A stretch of DNA of 64,000 bases from Thalassotalea marina (GCF_014656435.1 NZ_BNCK01000002.1:303475-367474), one strand, 5' to 3'; positions 9,241 to 18,874 are shown, numbered from the stretch's first letter. The notes: generated by a model from the letters alone, not told the origin. Translations and numbers: made by a program.

Positions 9241-10758
9241 ATGTCATTAGAGCAATATTTTTTACCCTACAGACGCCATATTATTGGCCAAGAGTTGTCG
9301 CATCAAATTGCAGGGAAACAAACACCTATTATTTATGCCGACTGGACTGCAAGTGGTAGATTATATCAGCCTATTGAAGACTATATTAGTTCAGAGTTAG
9401 GTCCTTATGTGGCAAATACACATACAGAAACTAACCTAACCGGTAGTACCATGACCAATGCTTATCATGAAGCACAAAGTATTATTAAAAAGCATGTTAA
9501 TGCATGCAGCAATGATGTATTAATCACTGCTGATGCTGGTATGACAGGGGTTATTAACAAGTTTCAACGCATTTTAGGGTTAAGAATTCCTGAACGTGTG
9601 CAACCGCATGTGAAATTTGCTGACGCTGATAAGCCTGTCGTTTTCGTGACTCATATGGAACATCATTCTAACCAAACTTCTTGGTATGAGTGTGATGTTA
9701 CCTTAGAAATTGTTAACCCTGATGAAAATGGTTTACCTTCGCTAGAACACCTAAATCAATTGTTAATACAATATAAAGATCGTCAACACAAAATCGGATC
9801 TTTTACCGCTTGTTCAAATGTTACTGGTATTAAAACGCCATATCATGAAATGGCAGAAATCATGCACGAGCATGGCGGGGTCTGTTTTGTTGATTTTGCC
9901 TGCTCAGCACCTTATGTTGATATTGATATGCATCCGGTGAATTCAAAACAAGCATTGGACGCTATTTTCTTTTCGCCGCATAAGTTCCTTGGCGGCCCAG
10001 GTAGCTCTGGCGTGTTGATTTTTAACAAAGCGTTATATAAAAACCGTGTACCAGACCATCCAGGTGGTGGCACGGTAACTTGGACAAACCCTTGGGGACA
10101 ACATAGCTTTTTTAACGACATTCAAGTACGCGAAGACGGCGGTACACCGGGGTTTTTACAATGTATTCGTACAGCATTGGCGATAAAAGTTAAAGATGCC
10201 ATGGGCGTTGACAATATTTTAAATCGTGAACAAGAAATAACAGACTATGTCATGACAGAATTAGCAAAAAATGAACAGGTCGTTATGTTAGAAGCAAACA
10301 AACGTGATCGGTTAGCTATCGTTTCATTTTATGTTAAAGGAGCGCATCACAACTTAGTGGTTAGATTGTTAAATGACAAATTTGGTGTGCAAACGCGTGG
10401 TGGTTGTTCATGTGCTGGTACTTACGGGCATATCTTGCTTGATGTTGATCATCAAACCTCATCGAAAATAACTGAGCAGATTGACGCTGGTGATTTGGCA
10501 CAAAAACCGGGCTGGATCAGAGCTTCTTTTCATCCAACCATGACCAACAAAGAAATCGCTTTTGTTGTCGACGCGATTAATCAAGTGACTGCGAACTTGC
10601 AGGAATGGTCAAAAAACTACAAGTTTAACCCTGCTTCTGGAGATTTTGAAAACAAAGAAGGTGACGTTGAGTTATTGGGTTTATCTGGTTTTAAATCACT
10701 TCCTATTAGCGCAAACAAAGTGAAAAAACCTTCAATATTACAACGTCTATTTGGTTGA
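9241..10758 (+). CDS. Class V aminotransferase, cysteine desulfurase-like
   Basis: A fold-type I PLP enzyme of 505 residues. The cofactor lysine is K248 in SPHKFLGG, and a cysteine-bearing loop RGGCSCAGTYGH near residue 390 sits where SufS/NifS-type desulfurases carry their catalytic cysteine. It is about 100 residues longer than SufS, with a C-terminal tail ending KKPSILQRLFG. The ATG at 9241 follows GCGGAGG, a near-perfect ribosome site; an in-frame extension from 9172 lacks one. It has no iron-sulfur assembly neighbours, so the substrate is uncertain: a desulfurase, selenocysteine lyase-like or lyase role are all possible. Confidence 0.8.
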   Translation: MSLEQYFLPYRRHIIGQELSHQIAGKQTPIIYADWTASGRLYQPIEDYISSELGPYVANTHTETNLTGSTMTNAYHEAQSIIKKHVNACSNDVLITADAGMTGVINKFQRILGLRIPERVQPHVKFADADKPVVFVTHMEHHSNQTSWYECDVTLEIVNPDENGLPSLEHLNQLLIQYKDRQHKIGSFTACSNVTGIKTPYHEMAEIMHEHGGVCFVDFACSAPYVDIDMHPVNSKQALDAIFFSPHKFLGGPGSSGVLIFNKALYKNRVPDHPGGGTVTWTNPWGQHSFFNDIQVREDGGTPGFLQCIRTALAIKVKDAMGVDNILNREQEITDYVMTELAKNEQVVMLEANKRDRLAIVSFYVKGAHHNLVVRLLNDKFGVQTRGGCSCAGTYGHILLDVDHQTSSKITEQIDAGDLAQKPGWIRASFHPTMTNKEIAFVVDAINQVTANLQEWSKNYKFNPASGDFENKEGDVELLGLSGFKSLPISANKVKKPSILQRLFG

Positions 10759-10783
10759 TATTAAGCGCTAAGGTGTTTAGCGC

Positions 10784-11353
10784 TTAATCAAAACGAATCA
10801 GCATTTCTGCCGCAGAACAGTGGCAATCATTATGGCAAATAGGGCAAAGGTAACCTTTTTGACTTAATTCGTTCCAGCGATCTGGGTGCTCTTTAATTAA
10901 CTGTCCGCCACATTTGGTAAAGTATTTTACTGCACTGTTTCCCGGACTTTGCATCCATAAATGGCTAACACCCGCCGTTGCGCCCTGTTTTGTAATAGCG
11001 TTAATTGACAGTGAAAGCAATTTACTGCCAATACCATATCCACGATAATGTTGGTCGACGGTGTTACACTTAAAATAACAGACTTGATTGCTTGGTACTT
11101 GCCAAAGCTGCGGTGAGCACCAATGATCAATCTGCCAACTGTTCGGTGCAAAGGTGATGCGAAAGCCTACGAGTTTATCACCGTCATAAGCAACAAAATT
11201 GGCATTACTTTGTGTTGTTACTCCTTTATCAAACCATTCGGTCAGATTAGTTTTATCAATATATCCCTCGCCATGAACGTCAGTACCTAACTGAATGACT
11301 TGTTCAAAGTCATCTATTTGCATTTCTTGGTAGCGAATTTTATCTGTTGTCAT
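10784..11353 (-). CDS. GNAT acetyltransferase with Cys-rich C-terminus
   Basis: The middle carries the GNAT acetyl-CoA loop YRGYGIGSKLLSLSI preceded by a beta strand (YFKCNTVDQH). The last 30 residues are cysteine-rich (CPICHNDCHC), a possible small metal-binding knuckle. Starts at 11353 or 11371 fit the domain; neither has a strong ribosome site, and a longer frame to 11452 overlaps the divergent FAD oxidoreductase gene. The substrate is unknown. It converges with the aminotransferase gene, with 25 bp between the stops. Confidence 0.75.
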   Translation of the reverse strand: MTTDKIRYQEMQIDDFEQVIQLGTDVHGEGYIDKTNLTEWFDKGVTTQSNANFVAYDGDKLVGFRITFAPNSWQIDHWCSPQLWQVPSNQVCYFKCNTVDQHYRGYGIGSKLLSLSINAITKQGATAGVSHLWMQSPGNSAVKYFTKCGGQLIKEHPDRWNELSQKGYLCPICHNDCHCSAAEMLIRFD

Positions 11354-11417
11354 ATAGTTTTTGGCTGTCATATCATTTGGTTTTAGTTTATCACTATCTT
11401 TCAAACAAGGTACAAAG

Positions 11418-12755
11418 ATGTATGATCCTTTACATGATGTCAGCCCTGGCATAGGAGAACCCTACCCAGACAGTTATTGGTCTACTATTTCGGGTAAATC
11501 GCCTGTTAGTGACGGTAAACTTGTCGGAGAAGTTTCAACAAATGTTGCCATTATCGGTGGCGGATTTACCGGGCTATCTTGTGCTTTGCATCTAGCACGT
11601 AACCACGGCATAAATGCCGTTGTGTTAGAGGCAAATCAAACAGCATGGGGATGCAGCGGTCGAAATGCCGGCTTTGTATTAAAAAATTCAGGTCGTATGA
11701 GCTTCAGTGAAATGGAAAAACGCTGGGGAAAACAAGTGATGCATGCCGTTCATGAGGAGATGTCACAAGGGGTAGACTTGGTCAATCGCTTGATTGATGA
11801 GGGTATTGATTGTGATAAACAAAGTTCAGGGTATTTAAAAGTTGCCCATAAGCCCAATCAAATGGAACCTTTAATCGCTTTAGCAAAGTTGCAGCAAAAG
11901 CGTTTTGGATATCAAGTCGATGTTTTAACTAAAGAGCAAGTTAGATCTGACTATATGAATGATAAAAACGCTTATGGTGCAATACGTTTTCATGATGGTT
12001 TTGGCTTAAATCCATTAAAACTTGCTTGGGGCTATCAAAAGTTTAGCCAACAGGCTGGGGCAACTATACATAGCAGTTCACCTGTTTTAAATTGGCGTAA
12101 AATGGCCAATGGTTATGAACTTCATACGCCACAAGGCATTGTAAAAGCAGATAAAGTGGTGATAGCAACCAATGGTTACACGCCCAAGGGATTTCATTCG
12201 TTAATACAGTCACGCACTTTACCTGTTCTCTCTCAAATTATTGTCACAGAGCCGTTAACAGACAGCCAGCTTGAGCAAGCAAATATAAAAACTAATCAAG
12301 TGGTAATGGATACTAGAGCACTCAAGTATTACTACCGTAAATTACCCGACAACAGAATTTTATTTGGTGGTAGAGGAGCAATAACCGGACAAACAGCGAA
12401 TGACCCTTATTACACACAGCGATTATTAGCGGTTTTAAAAACCAGCTTTCCAAGTTTACAACAGGTCAACATTGCTTATGCATGGTCGGGCTGGATTTGT
12501 ATGTCGCTGGATGATATTCCACATGTTTATCACAATAACGAGCAAGATATTTTTTATGCGATGGGCTATTGTGGCGCAGGACTTTCTTTTTCTGCACAAG
12601 CCGGCAAACGTTTAGCCGAACGAGTGGCAGGAAAGGAATTACCAAATATTCCACTTTATCAAACACCTTTACCTAAGTTTCCGCTTGCACCTTTAAGGCG
12701 AATAGGTCAGTGGTCTTATTTTCAATATGGCAAGTTTATCGATAAATATTGGTAA
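11418..12755 (+). CDS. FAD-dependent amine oxidoreductase (DAO / PuuB-OrdL type)
   Basis: The N-terminus has the FAD-binding VAIIGGGFTGLSCALHLA motif near residue 45, followed by WGCSGRNAGFVL, typical of the DadA/PuuB group that oxidises secondary amines such as gamma-glutamylputrescine. The C-terminal YAMGYCGAGLSFSAQAGKRLAE contacts the FAD. The length is 445 residues from ATG 11418, behind ACAAGG; the upstream extension overlaps the GNAT gene. No other putrescine-pathway gene is nearby, so the substrate is not fixed. Confidence 0.82.
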   Translation: MYDPLHDVSPGIGEPYPDSYWSTISGKSPVSDGKLVGEVSTNVAIIGGGFTGLSCALHLARNHGINAVVLEANQTAWGCSGRNAGFVLKNSGRMSFSEMEKRWGKQVMHAVHEEMSQGVDLVNRLIDEGIDCDKQSSGYLKVAHKPNQMEPLIALAKLQQKRFGYQVDVLTKEQVRSDYMNDKNAYGAIRFHDGFGLNPLKLAWGYQKFSQQAGATIHSSSPVLNWRKMANGYELHTPQGIVKADKVVIATNGYTPKGFHSLIQSRTLPVLSQIIVTEPLTDSQLEQANIKTNQVVMDTRALKYYYRKLPDNRILFGGRGAITGQTANDPYYTQRLLAVLKTSFPSLQQVNIAYAWSGWICMSLDDIPHVYHNNEQDIFYAMGYCGAGLSFSAQAGKRLAERVAGKELPNIPLYQTPLPKFPLAPLRRIGQWSYFQYGKFIDKYW

Positions 12756-12769
12756 ATCACATTTATGAG

Positions 12770-12806
12770 GCGCAGATTAGATGACTACAGGTCATCTAAT
12801 CTGCGC
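12770..12806. terminator. 16-bp perfect stem-loop between convergent genes
   Basis: GCGCAGATTAGATGAC (12770-12785) is followed by a TACAG loop and its exact complement up to 12806. It lies between the stops of the FAD oxidoreductase and the lipoprotein gene on the opposite strand. Neither side has a T-run, so it is not a textbook rho-independent terminator, but the position suggests bidirectional termination or 3'-end protection. Confidence 0.6.
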
Positions 12807-12811
12807 TAAGT

Positions 12812-15202
12812 TTACAAAAACTTAAATTCAGTCGAGATATAAGGTTTAGCAAGGGTATCGTTTGTTTTAATGGTGATTGTTAGGTTAACGTCCTTGGAAG
12901 AGCCACCCGCAATATTTTCCATAGGAAACCTGATGGTTGAAAAGCCTGGAGATCTGTTGGTGTCAGCTATTTCTCGTGTATCAATGATTACGCCATCTAG
13001 TTCAACATCAATAATGGTACCAACGGGTAAAGTTTGCATAGCACTGTCGGCAACATGAAAGACAAAATACACTTTACTACCATCAGCAATTTCAGGCAGG
13101 GTACTGCTTTGTCCATAGCTGCTTAAATAAGTTATTGAGTTTTGGTCGTTTGTTAATTTGTAGGTTGGGTTGTAGGCATCAGACATGATAATTTCCATCG
13201 CCTTTCGGATAGTAATTTTTTTGGCTGTTGCATCACAACTAGTACCTTGGCATTGTGGACCATTAAATTTGTCGTCTGGTGCGTCAAATTGTCCATTACC
13301 ATTGTCATCAAAGTACTTAGTTTCATTGGCATCTTTGATGCCATTTGCATTATCGTCCCGCCACGCTTCAGACATATCAACAAAACCTGACGCTTGCGGA
13401 GTGCTGCGACCAAAACCGCTATTAACCGAAGTTAGATTGATAGCGCTACCATCTGCATCATCAAATTGGTTATTACCGTTGGTATCAAAAAAAGTTTCAT
13501 GGCCAGAAGCGGTCGCTAAAATAGTCGCTCTATGGTCATTAGGGTAAGGCTCGGTGGCTGTCCATGTAACACTACAGTTACCCCCTGTCGTTGTACATCT
13601 TTCCTCAATTGAGCCACCTTCAGTGGTAAAGTTGATGGTAGTGCCATCGGCAACTGGGTTGTTGTAACTATCGGCTAACCAAACTGTAATGATTGACTCA
13701 GAGCCTCTGGTACTTGCTTCTGGGTTTAGTACAGATGCCGCAATAGTCATTGAGGCTTGATCAGGCAACCCCGTATTAATCGATAGTTCGCTTGACTGAG
13801 TGGATATTTCTTCACCTTCGAGTGAGGCTTTGGCACTTACTCGTATAACTGCTGGTACTGTGCCAGATATCACTTGGGTAGTGACTAACCCTTGACTGTT
13901 AGTCACACCTTTTGTACGGCTTAGTTTAACACCGCCAACCTGTGAATCTAAATCAAAAATGACTTCTTGCTGTGCAATAGGGTTACCAATAGCTGATTTA
14001 ATTAAAAAGGTGACGGTGGCATTTTCTTGTCCGCCAGAGCCTTTGATAACAATTTGATTTGGCGATGTTGAAACGAACTCAATAGAGCCTAATTGTTCAC
14101 CTTGAATATCAATAATGGCTGATGCTGTGCTTGTTACACCATTGGCATTTATGCTGGCTATGATCACATCTTCAGTGCCAGAAACCCCAGCACAGTTAAC
14201 GTCTTCAAATGTTGAGCTTGCCTTGCCTCGAATGGTAATGACGGTTTGGTCGATATTGGCATTGTTATTGGCAACACACGTAGAGGTAAAACTTACGGTG
14301 ATAGGGGTATTAACGAGTTGATTATTTGAATCAATCAGGTCCACCCAAAGGCCCAAAGTACCACCAGCACTAATTTTACCATCAGTAACACTAAGTTTTA
14401 TTTGCCCTTCGTTGAACTGTCCGTCATCAGAAATGTGACCGATGCGTATATCGTTATCGCCGGTGCTATTGGTTGCTAGTACCTGAAAACCTTGTTGTGC
14501 AGATATTGCACTATTATCGTCTAAAGTAGCAGTAAACATGCCTGCCCCAAGGACAGTGCTGGAAATTTTTGTTGTGGCATAACCTTGGGCATTGGTCTGT
14601 GCTGACGACGGTTCAAGCGAGCCAATATCAGTGGTAAAGTTTATTTTTTTGTTGTCAATTGGTGAGCCGTCTTTAGTGAGCAGCTTTACGGTGAAAATGC
14701 CATGCTCGTCAGTACCAAATTGATTAGCTGGAGTACCTGAAACCTCAAGGGATATTTGTAGCTTAGGTGATAAACCGTGGGTTTGGTTGTCAATAAATTC
14801 GTAATCAATGGCTTGTGATATACCATCGACACTAGCCGTAAGCGTACCTGCACCTAAAGCGTTGTTTGTATTGCCTATGGTGATTTCTGCAGTTCCTTTC
14901 GCATCGGTTAGTTTTGAATTGACGCTGAGCAAACCTAAATCATTGGTGAAGTCGACACGGCTGCCAGAAATATTCTGATTGCTTGCCCCTTGAACAAGTG
15001 CTTTAACATAAATGGCTTCATTTTTGTCAAAACTTAGTTTTTGATTGCCTTGTGCGTCAACTAAACTTAACGTTAACTTTGATGGCGAGACTGGGGTTTG
15101 CCCGGTCACAGTATCATTTTTACCAGAGCTGCCATTACAGCCGAGCAAACTGAGTAAAGCACAAGTAAATAGTGCTCGGTAAAAAATCTTCATGTTGTTC
15201 AT
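12812..15202 (-). CDS. Large Ig-like (Big-1/invasin type) lipoprotein
   Basis: The N-terminus is a lipoprotein signal with lipobox LLGC (Cys22 from the upstream ATG). At least four tandem Ig-like repeats follow, seen as recurring patterns such as VDFTNDLGLLS, INFTTDIGSLE, VIFDLDSQVGG and INFTTEGGSIE with TDAKGTA/TNAQGYA/TNSQGLV turns. Between about residues 570 and 650 there are several Asp/Asn-rich DxNGNGxFD segments like calcium-binding loops. It is probably an outer-membrane-anchored surface protein of 796 residues. ATG 15193, three codons in, has better spacing to a TGGA ribosome site and may be the true start. Confidence 0.82.
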   Translation of the reverse strand: MNNMKIFYRALFTCALLSLLGCNGSSGKNDTVTGQTPVSPSKLTLSLVDAQGNQKLSFDKNEAIYVKALVQGASNQNISGSRVDFTNDLGLLSVNSKLTDAKGTAEITIGNTNNALGAGTLTASVDGISQAIDYEFIDNQTHGLSPKLQISLEVSGTPANQFGTDEHGIFTVKLLTKDGSPIDNKKINFTTDIGSLEPSSAQTNAQGYATTKISSTVLGAGMFTATLDDNSAISAQQGFQVLATNSTGDNDIRIGHISDDGQFNEGQIKLSVTDGKISAGGTLGLWVDLIDSNNQLVNTPITVSFTSTCVANNNANIDQTVITIRGKASSTFEDVNCAGVSGTEDVIIASINANGVTSTASAIIDIQGEQLGSIEFVSTSPNQIVIKGSGGQENATVTFLIKSAIGNPIAQQEVIFDLDSQVGGVKLSRTKGVTNSQGLVTTQVISGTVPAVIRVSAKASLEGEEISTQSSELSINTGLPDQASMTIAASVLNPEASTRGSESIITVWLADSYNNPVADGTTINFTTEGGSIEERCTTTGGNCSVTWTATEPYPNDHRATILATASGHETFFDTNGNNQFDDADGSAINLTSVNSGFGRSTPQASGFVDMSEAWRDDNANGIKDANETKYFDDNGNGQFDAPDDKFNGPQCQGTSCDATAKKITIRKAMEIIMSDAYNPTYKLTNDQNSITYLSSYGQSSTLPEIADGSKVYFVFHVADSAMQTLPVGTIIDVELDGVIIDTREIADTNRSPGFSTIRFPMENIAGGSSKDVNLTITIKTNDTLAKPYISTEFKFL

Positions 15203-15313
15203 TCCATTAAAACGGTTGTTATTATCGTTAAAATCATAAAAGTGAGTGAATTAAAAGTCCATGTATAAAAGGACTTATCTTTGATTTTGTTGATCTAAGC
15301 TTTAAATAATTAC

Positions 15314-16267
15314 TTAATCAACTCGATTTAATCTACGACCTTCACTAAATGCTTTGATGTTATCAGCGACTAAGTTAATTAGCCGCTGTTGTGATTCAAT
15401 TGATGCCCAAGCAATATGTGCAGTAATCGCAAGATTTGCTGGTTGATTAAGTAGTGTTGGGTAGTCAGCAGGTGGCGGCTCTTGTGCTAAAACATCTAAA
15501 GCAGCATAGGCAATTTCACCATTATTTAAAGCATCAATTAAGTCTTTTTCATTGACGATGTTGCCGCGTGCAGTGTTGATCAAAACGGCCGATGATTTCA
15601 TTTTACAAAAGGTTTCTTTGTTAAATAGGTTTAAAGTACTGTCGGTCAGTGGACAGTGAATGCTGATAAAATCGGCTTCTTGAATAGCATAATCAAAACT
15701 GACACGCTCATTTCTAATGGATGTTGCGTGTTGTTGCTCTGCGATAAGCACTTTCATACCAAAGGCTTTAGCTATATTAGCCACGGTTTGACCTAGATTG
15801 CCGTAACCAATAATAGCCATGGTTTTATTAGCAAGCTCGACACTGCCTTCACCGTGAACACAAAAGCTTGGGCTACGCTGCCATTGGCCTTGTGATACGT
15901 TATTGATATGGTGGTGTGGTTTAGCCACGTGATGTAGTAATTGTGAAAATACATATTGAGCAACAGAATGAGAGGAGTAACCACTGACGTTAGCGACTGC
16001 AATGCCTAAGTTCTTTGCCGCAGCTAAATCAACGTTGTTAACACCTGTCGCTGCAATGCATATGAGTTTAAGTGCAGGTAACTGACGCAAAATCGATTCA
16101 TCAAGCACGACTTTATTGGTTATTATCACTTCAGCATTAAGGCAGCGTTCAACGATTTTGTCAAAAGGCGTGAGTGAAAACACCTCGAAAGTGTCGGCGT
16201 ATTGTTGCAGTGGCTGAAAATCGATACTGTCAGCAAAAGTTGCTTTGTCTAAAAAAACACATTTCAT
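15314..16267 (-). CDS. D-2-hydroxyacid dehydrogenase (glycerate dehydrogenase-like)
   Basis: An NAD-dependent oxidoreductase of 317 residues. The Rossmann motif GYGNLGQTVANIAKAFG lies near residue 150, the catalytic Arg in NTARGN, the Glu in LAQEPP and the His in TAHIAWAS. These are the standard Arg-Glu-His triad of the family, and the sequence resembles HprA-type hydroxypyruvate reductases. It is transcribed towards the lipoprotein gene; whether they share a transcript is unclear. Confidence 0.87.
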   Translation of the reverse strand: MKCVFLDKATFADSIDFQPLQQYADTFEVFSLTPFDKIVERCLNAEVIITNKVVLDESILRQLPALKLICIAATGVNNVDLAAAKNLGIAVANVSGYSSHSVAQYVFSQLLHHVAKPHHHINNVSQGQWQRSPSFCVHGEGSVELANKTMAIIGYGNLGQTVANIAKAFGMKVLIAEQQHATSIRNERVSFDYAIQEADFISIHCPLTDSTLNLFNKETFCKMKSSAVLINTARGNIVNEKDLIDALNNGEIAYAALDVLAQEPPPADYPTLLNQPANLAITAHIAWASIESQQRLINLVADNIKAFSEGRRLNRVD

Positions 16268-16301
16268 TTAAAAGCTATTGTCCTTACTTTAGCCTGTTAA
16301 T

Positions 16302-16547
16302 TCAGTCTACAGGTTTCTCTAATTCGTATAAAGATTCGTTTATTAGATCAATTTTGCTGGAAATAAGCTGCTGTGCGTCATACAGCCCTTGGTTGTAAAA
16401 ATATCCACCAATATTGTCACCAATAAAGTCGACTAGAAATTCGGCATCAAATTGGCCTAAGTCAACATCTAGTTCTTGTTCCATGTATACCTGTAGTTTT
16501 TGCACTAATGCTGCTTTTTGTTCTGCATTAATTTCTATATTGGCCAT
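16302..16547 (-). CDS. DUF2164 family protein
   Basis: A small acidic protein of 81 residues with the pattern MANIEINAEQKAALVQKLQ and a conserved central FLVDFIGDNIGGYFYNQGL. This matches my recollection of DUF2164, whose function is unknown. It lies 34 bp upstream of the 2-hydroxyacid dehydrogenase on the same strand and is probably cotranscribed with it. Confidence 0.8.
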   Translation of the reverse strand: MANIEINAEQKAALVQKLQVYMEQELDVDLGQFDAEFLVDFIGDNIGGYFYNQGLYDAQQLISSKIDLINESLYELEKPVD

Positions 16548-16634
16548 TGTGTTAAGTATTTTTTTGAAGATGTTTAAATGGATTATTTATATTAACCTAT
16601 ACTCAAACGAAGAGATGTAGTGTTGTGGTAAAAA

Positions 16635-16760
16635 GTGAAGAAAAAAGAATTAGCTTGGTGGCAAACTGATTGCCCAATCTGTCGTCGTGTTCGCTTGTTA
16701 GTTTTTTGGCTGGCGTTAATGTTAGCGGCAGATGCTTTATGGTTTCATTTAATTTTTTAA
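16635..16760 (+). CDS. 41-residue CPxC membrane protein upstream of iscX
   Basis: A GTG at 16635 opens a 41-codon frame ending at TAA 16760, 10 bp before iscX. The product starts MKKKELAWWQTDCPICRRV and continues into one hydrophobic helix (residues 21-41). The CPIC motif resembles a thiol or metal-binding pair at the cytosolic face. The ribosome site is weak, but the compact arrangement with iscX and the amphipathic design favour a real gene. I do not recognise the family. Confidence 0.5.
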   Translation: MKKKELAWWQTDCPICRRVRLLVFWLALMLAADALWFHLIF

Positions 16761-16770
16761 GGAGAATAGT

Positions 16771-16971
16771 GTGGGTTATCGTTGGGTTGATTCATTAGAA
16801 ATAGCATTAGATTTAATTGAGCAACACCCAGATGTTGATCCTTACAAACTGCATTTTACTGAACTGAGAAAGTGGGTGCTTGAGTTGGAAAATTTTGATG
16901 ATGACCCTAATCATTGTGGAGAAAGAGTATTAGAAGCAATTCAACTTGCTTGGATGGCGGAAGTTGACTAG
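16771..16971 (+). CDS. iscX: IscX (YfhJ) iron-sulfur assembly adaptor
   Basis: The 66 residues align with Escherichia coli IscX: W5, D7, PDVDP near 19-23, the FTEL segment, LENFDDDP near 39-46, and a C-terminal ILEAI-like VLEAIQLAWM. IscX is an acidic adaptor that binds the desulfurase IscS and iron. The GTG start follows an AAGGAG site. In Escherichia coli it ends the isc operon; here it is separated from any isc genes in the window and preceded by a CPxC micro-protein. Confidence 0.9.
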   Translation: MGYRWVDSLEIALDLIEQHPDVDPYKLHFTELRKWVLELENFDDDPNHCGERVLEAIQLAWMAEVD

Positions 16972-17054
16972 CGACAACTTGTTATTTATCTCTATTTTTG
17001 CTCTTTTTTATCAATAAGCCAACTCTTCAGCTTTGTTGCCGCGCTTTGTTCGAC

Positions 17055-17060
17055 TATAAT
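17055..17060 (+). promoter_or_regulatory. -10 element of maeA promoter
   Basis: A perfect TATAAT lies 58 bp before the maeA ATG. The -35 is weak (TTGTTG at 17033-17038, 16 bp away). Confidence 0.5.
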
Positions 17061-17118
17061 GGCTAGCAACTAACGCTTAAAATCCAAACAATTACCCCCA
17101 TTGATAAATTAACCCACT

Positions 17119-18810
17119 ATGCCGACAAAAAATCAACGTCCATTATATATTCCTTATTCAGGCCCAAGTCTTTTAGAAACACCATTGTTAAACAAAGGAA
17201 GTGCATTTTCTGCTGAAGAGCGCAAACAGTTTAATCTGATGGGGTTACTGCCTCCTTCATATGAAACTATAGAAGAGCAAGTAGAGCGCTGTTATATGCA
17301 GTACAGTAGTTTTAAAACAAAACTAAATAAACATATCTATTTGCGCGCTATTCATGATCAAAACGAAACTTTGTTTTTTAAATTGGTCCAAGAGCATCTT
17401 ACGGAAATGATGCCAATTATCTATACGCCAACCGTTGGTGATGCATGTGAACGATTTTCTGATATTTATCGCAGCAACCGTGGTTTGTTTGTTTCTTATG
17501 AAGAGCGTCATAACATTGATGATATTTTGAGAAATGCGACAAAAAACAAAGTAAAAATTATCGTTGTAACTGATGGTGAACGTATTTTAGGCCTTGGCGA
17601 TCAGGGTATAGGTGGCATGGGGATTCCTATTGGTAAATTGTCACTTTATACGGCGTGTGGTGGTATTAGCCCAGCTTATTGTTTACCTGTTATGTTAGAC
17701 GTTGGCACAAACAACGAGAAACTTCTGAACGATCCTATGTATATGGGCGCTCGTCACCCTCGTATTGGGCAAGAAGAATATGACGAGTTTGTTGACATGT
17801 TTATTAAAGCGGTTAAACGACGTTGGCCACATGTTATGTTGCAATTTGAAGATTTTGCGCAACCTAACGCTATGCCATTGTTAAATCGTTATAAAGATGA
17901 AATTTGTTGCTTTAACGATGATATCCAAGGTACTGCTGCCGTTACTGTGGGTACATTGTTAGCGGCATGTCGTACTAAACAAGTGCGATTAAAAGACCAA
18001 AAAGTTGTTTTTGTTGGTGCAGGATCTGCCGGTTGCGGTATAGCCGAGCAAATCATCGCTCAAATGATCAGTGAAGGCGCTGATCCTATCGTTGCTCGTA
18101 GCCAAGTGTATATGATTGATCGATTTGGCCTAGTAACCAAGGGAATGGAAGGCTTAAGAGATTTCCAAGAGCAACTTGCACAGTTACCAACGTCGATCGC
18201 AAATTGGGCTATTGAAGGTCAATATGCCAGCCTATTAGAAACAGTGAATAACGTTAAACCTGATATTTTAATTGGTGTTTCTGGCGTTGCTGGTTTATTT
18301 ACCGAGGAAGTAATTCGTGCGATGGCCAGCCATTGTGAACGTCCAATAATTTTCCCGTTAAGCAATCCTGTACGTCAAGTGGAAGCAACACCAGAACAAG
18401 TGATTAACTGGACTGAAGGTCAAGCTATTGTTGCGACGGGTAGCCCATTCCAGCCTGTTGAGCACAAAGGAAAAATATTCTCAATTGCACAATGTAACAA
18501 CAGTTATATTTTCCCAGGATTAGGTTTAGGTGTTGTTGCGGCGAACATCAACAGAATTACCGATGAAATGTTAATGGTGGCCAGTGAAATGTTAGCTGAA
18601 GCTTCACCGTTAGCGAATACTGGTGAAGGTGAATTATTACCACCATTAATTGAAATTGCTAATCTAAGTAAAAAAATTGCCTTTGCTGTTGCCAAGGTAG
18701 CTTATGATCAAAGTTTAGCGTTGCGAATTGATGATGAAGATTTGATTGAGAAAATTGAAAGAAACTTTTGGCAACCTTCCTATAGACAGTACAAACGCTG
18801 TAGCATTTAA
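17119..18810 (+). CDS. maeA: NAD-dependent malic enzyme
   Basis: Decarboxylates malate to pyruvate with NAD reduction. The 563 residues show the family motifs in order: [10 protein letters not shown] near 115, [14 protein letters not shown] near 155 with the catalytic Tyr/Lys region, [23 protein letters not shown] with metal ligands, and the nucleotide loop [15 protein letters not shown]. The length fits the SfcA/MaeA type and not the larger MaeB fusion. It is monocistronic, with a TATAAT upstream and a terminator downstream. Confidence 0.95.
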   Translation: MPTKNQRPLYIPYSGPSLLETPLLNKGSAFSAEERKQFNLMGLLPPSYETIEEQVERCYMQYSSFKTKLNKHIYLRAIHDQNETLFFKLVQEHLTEMMPIIYTPTVGDACERFSDIYRSNRGLFVSYEERHNIDDILRNATKNKVKIIVVTDGERILGLGDQGIGGMGIPIGKLSLYTACGGISPAYCLPVMLDVGTNNEKLLNDPMYMGARHPRIGQEEYDEFVDMFIKAVKRRWPHVMLQFEDFAQPNAMPLLNRYKDEICCFNDDIQGTAAVTVGTLLAACRTKQVRLKDQKVVFVGAGSAGCGIAEQIIAQMISEGADPIVARSQVYMIDRFGLVTKGMEGLRDFQEQLAQLPTSIANWAIEGQYASLLETVNNVKPDILIGVSGVAGLFTEEVIRAMASHCERPIIFPLSNPVRQVEATPEQVINWTEGQAIVATGSPFQPVEHKGKIFSIAQCNNSYIFPGLGLGVVAANINRITDEMLMVASEMLAEASPLANTGEGELLPPLIEIANLSKKIAFAVAKVAYDQSLALRIDDEDLIEKIERNFWQPSYRQYKRCSI

Positions 18811-18840
18811 CGGTAAATGACTTCAGGTTTAGCTAAATAA

Positions 18841-18865
18841 AAACGCGCTCTAGGCGCGTTTTTTT
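18841..18865 (+). terminator. Terminator after maeA
   Basis: AAACGCGC (18841-18848) pairs with GCGCGTTT (18854-18861) around TCTAG, followed by a T-run. The complement also has an A/T-rich flank, so it may serve the convergent DUF3325 gene too. Confidence 0.9.
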
Positions 18866-18874
18866 AATGCCAAA

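Noticed and set aside
13153-13413. 86-codon frame on the minus strand inside the lipoprotein gene.
   Set aside because: It lies in another frame of a gene with clear domains, has no ribosome site, and its composition looks like a shadow.
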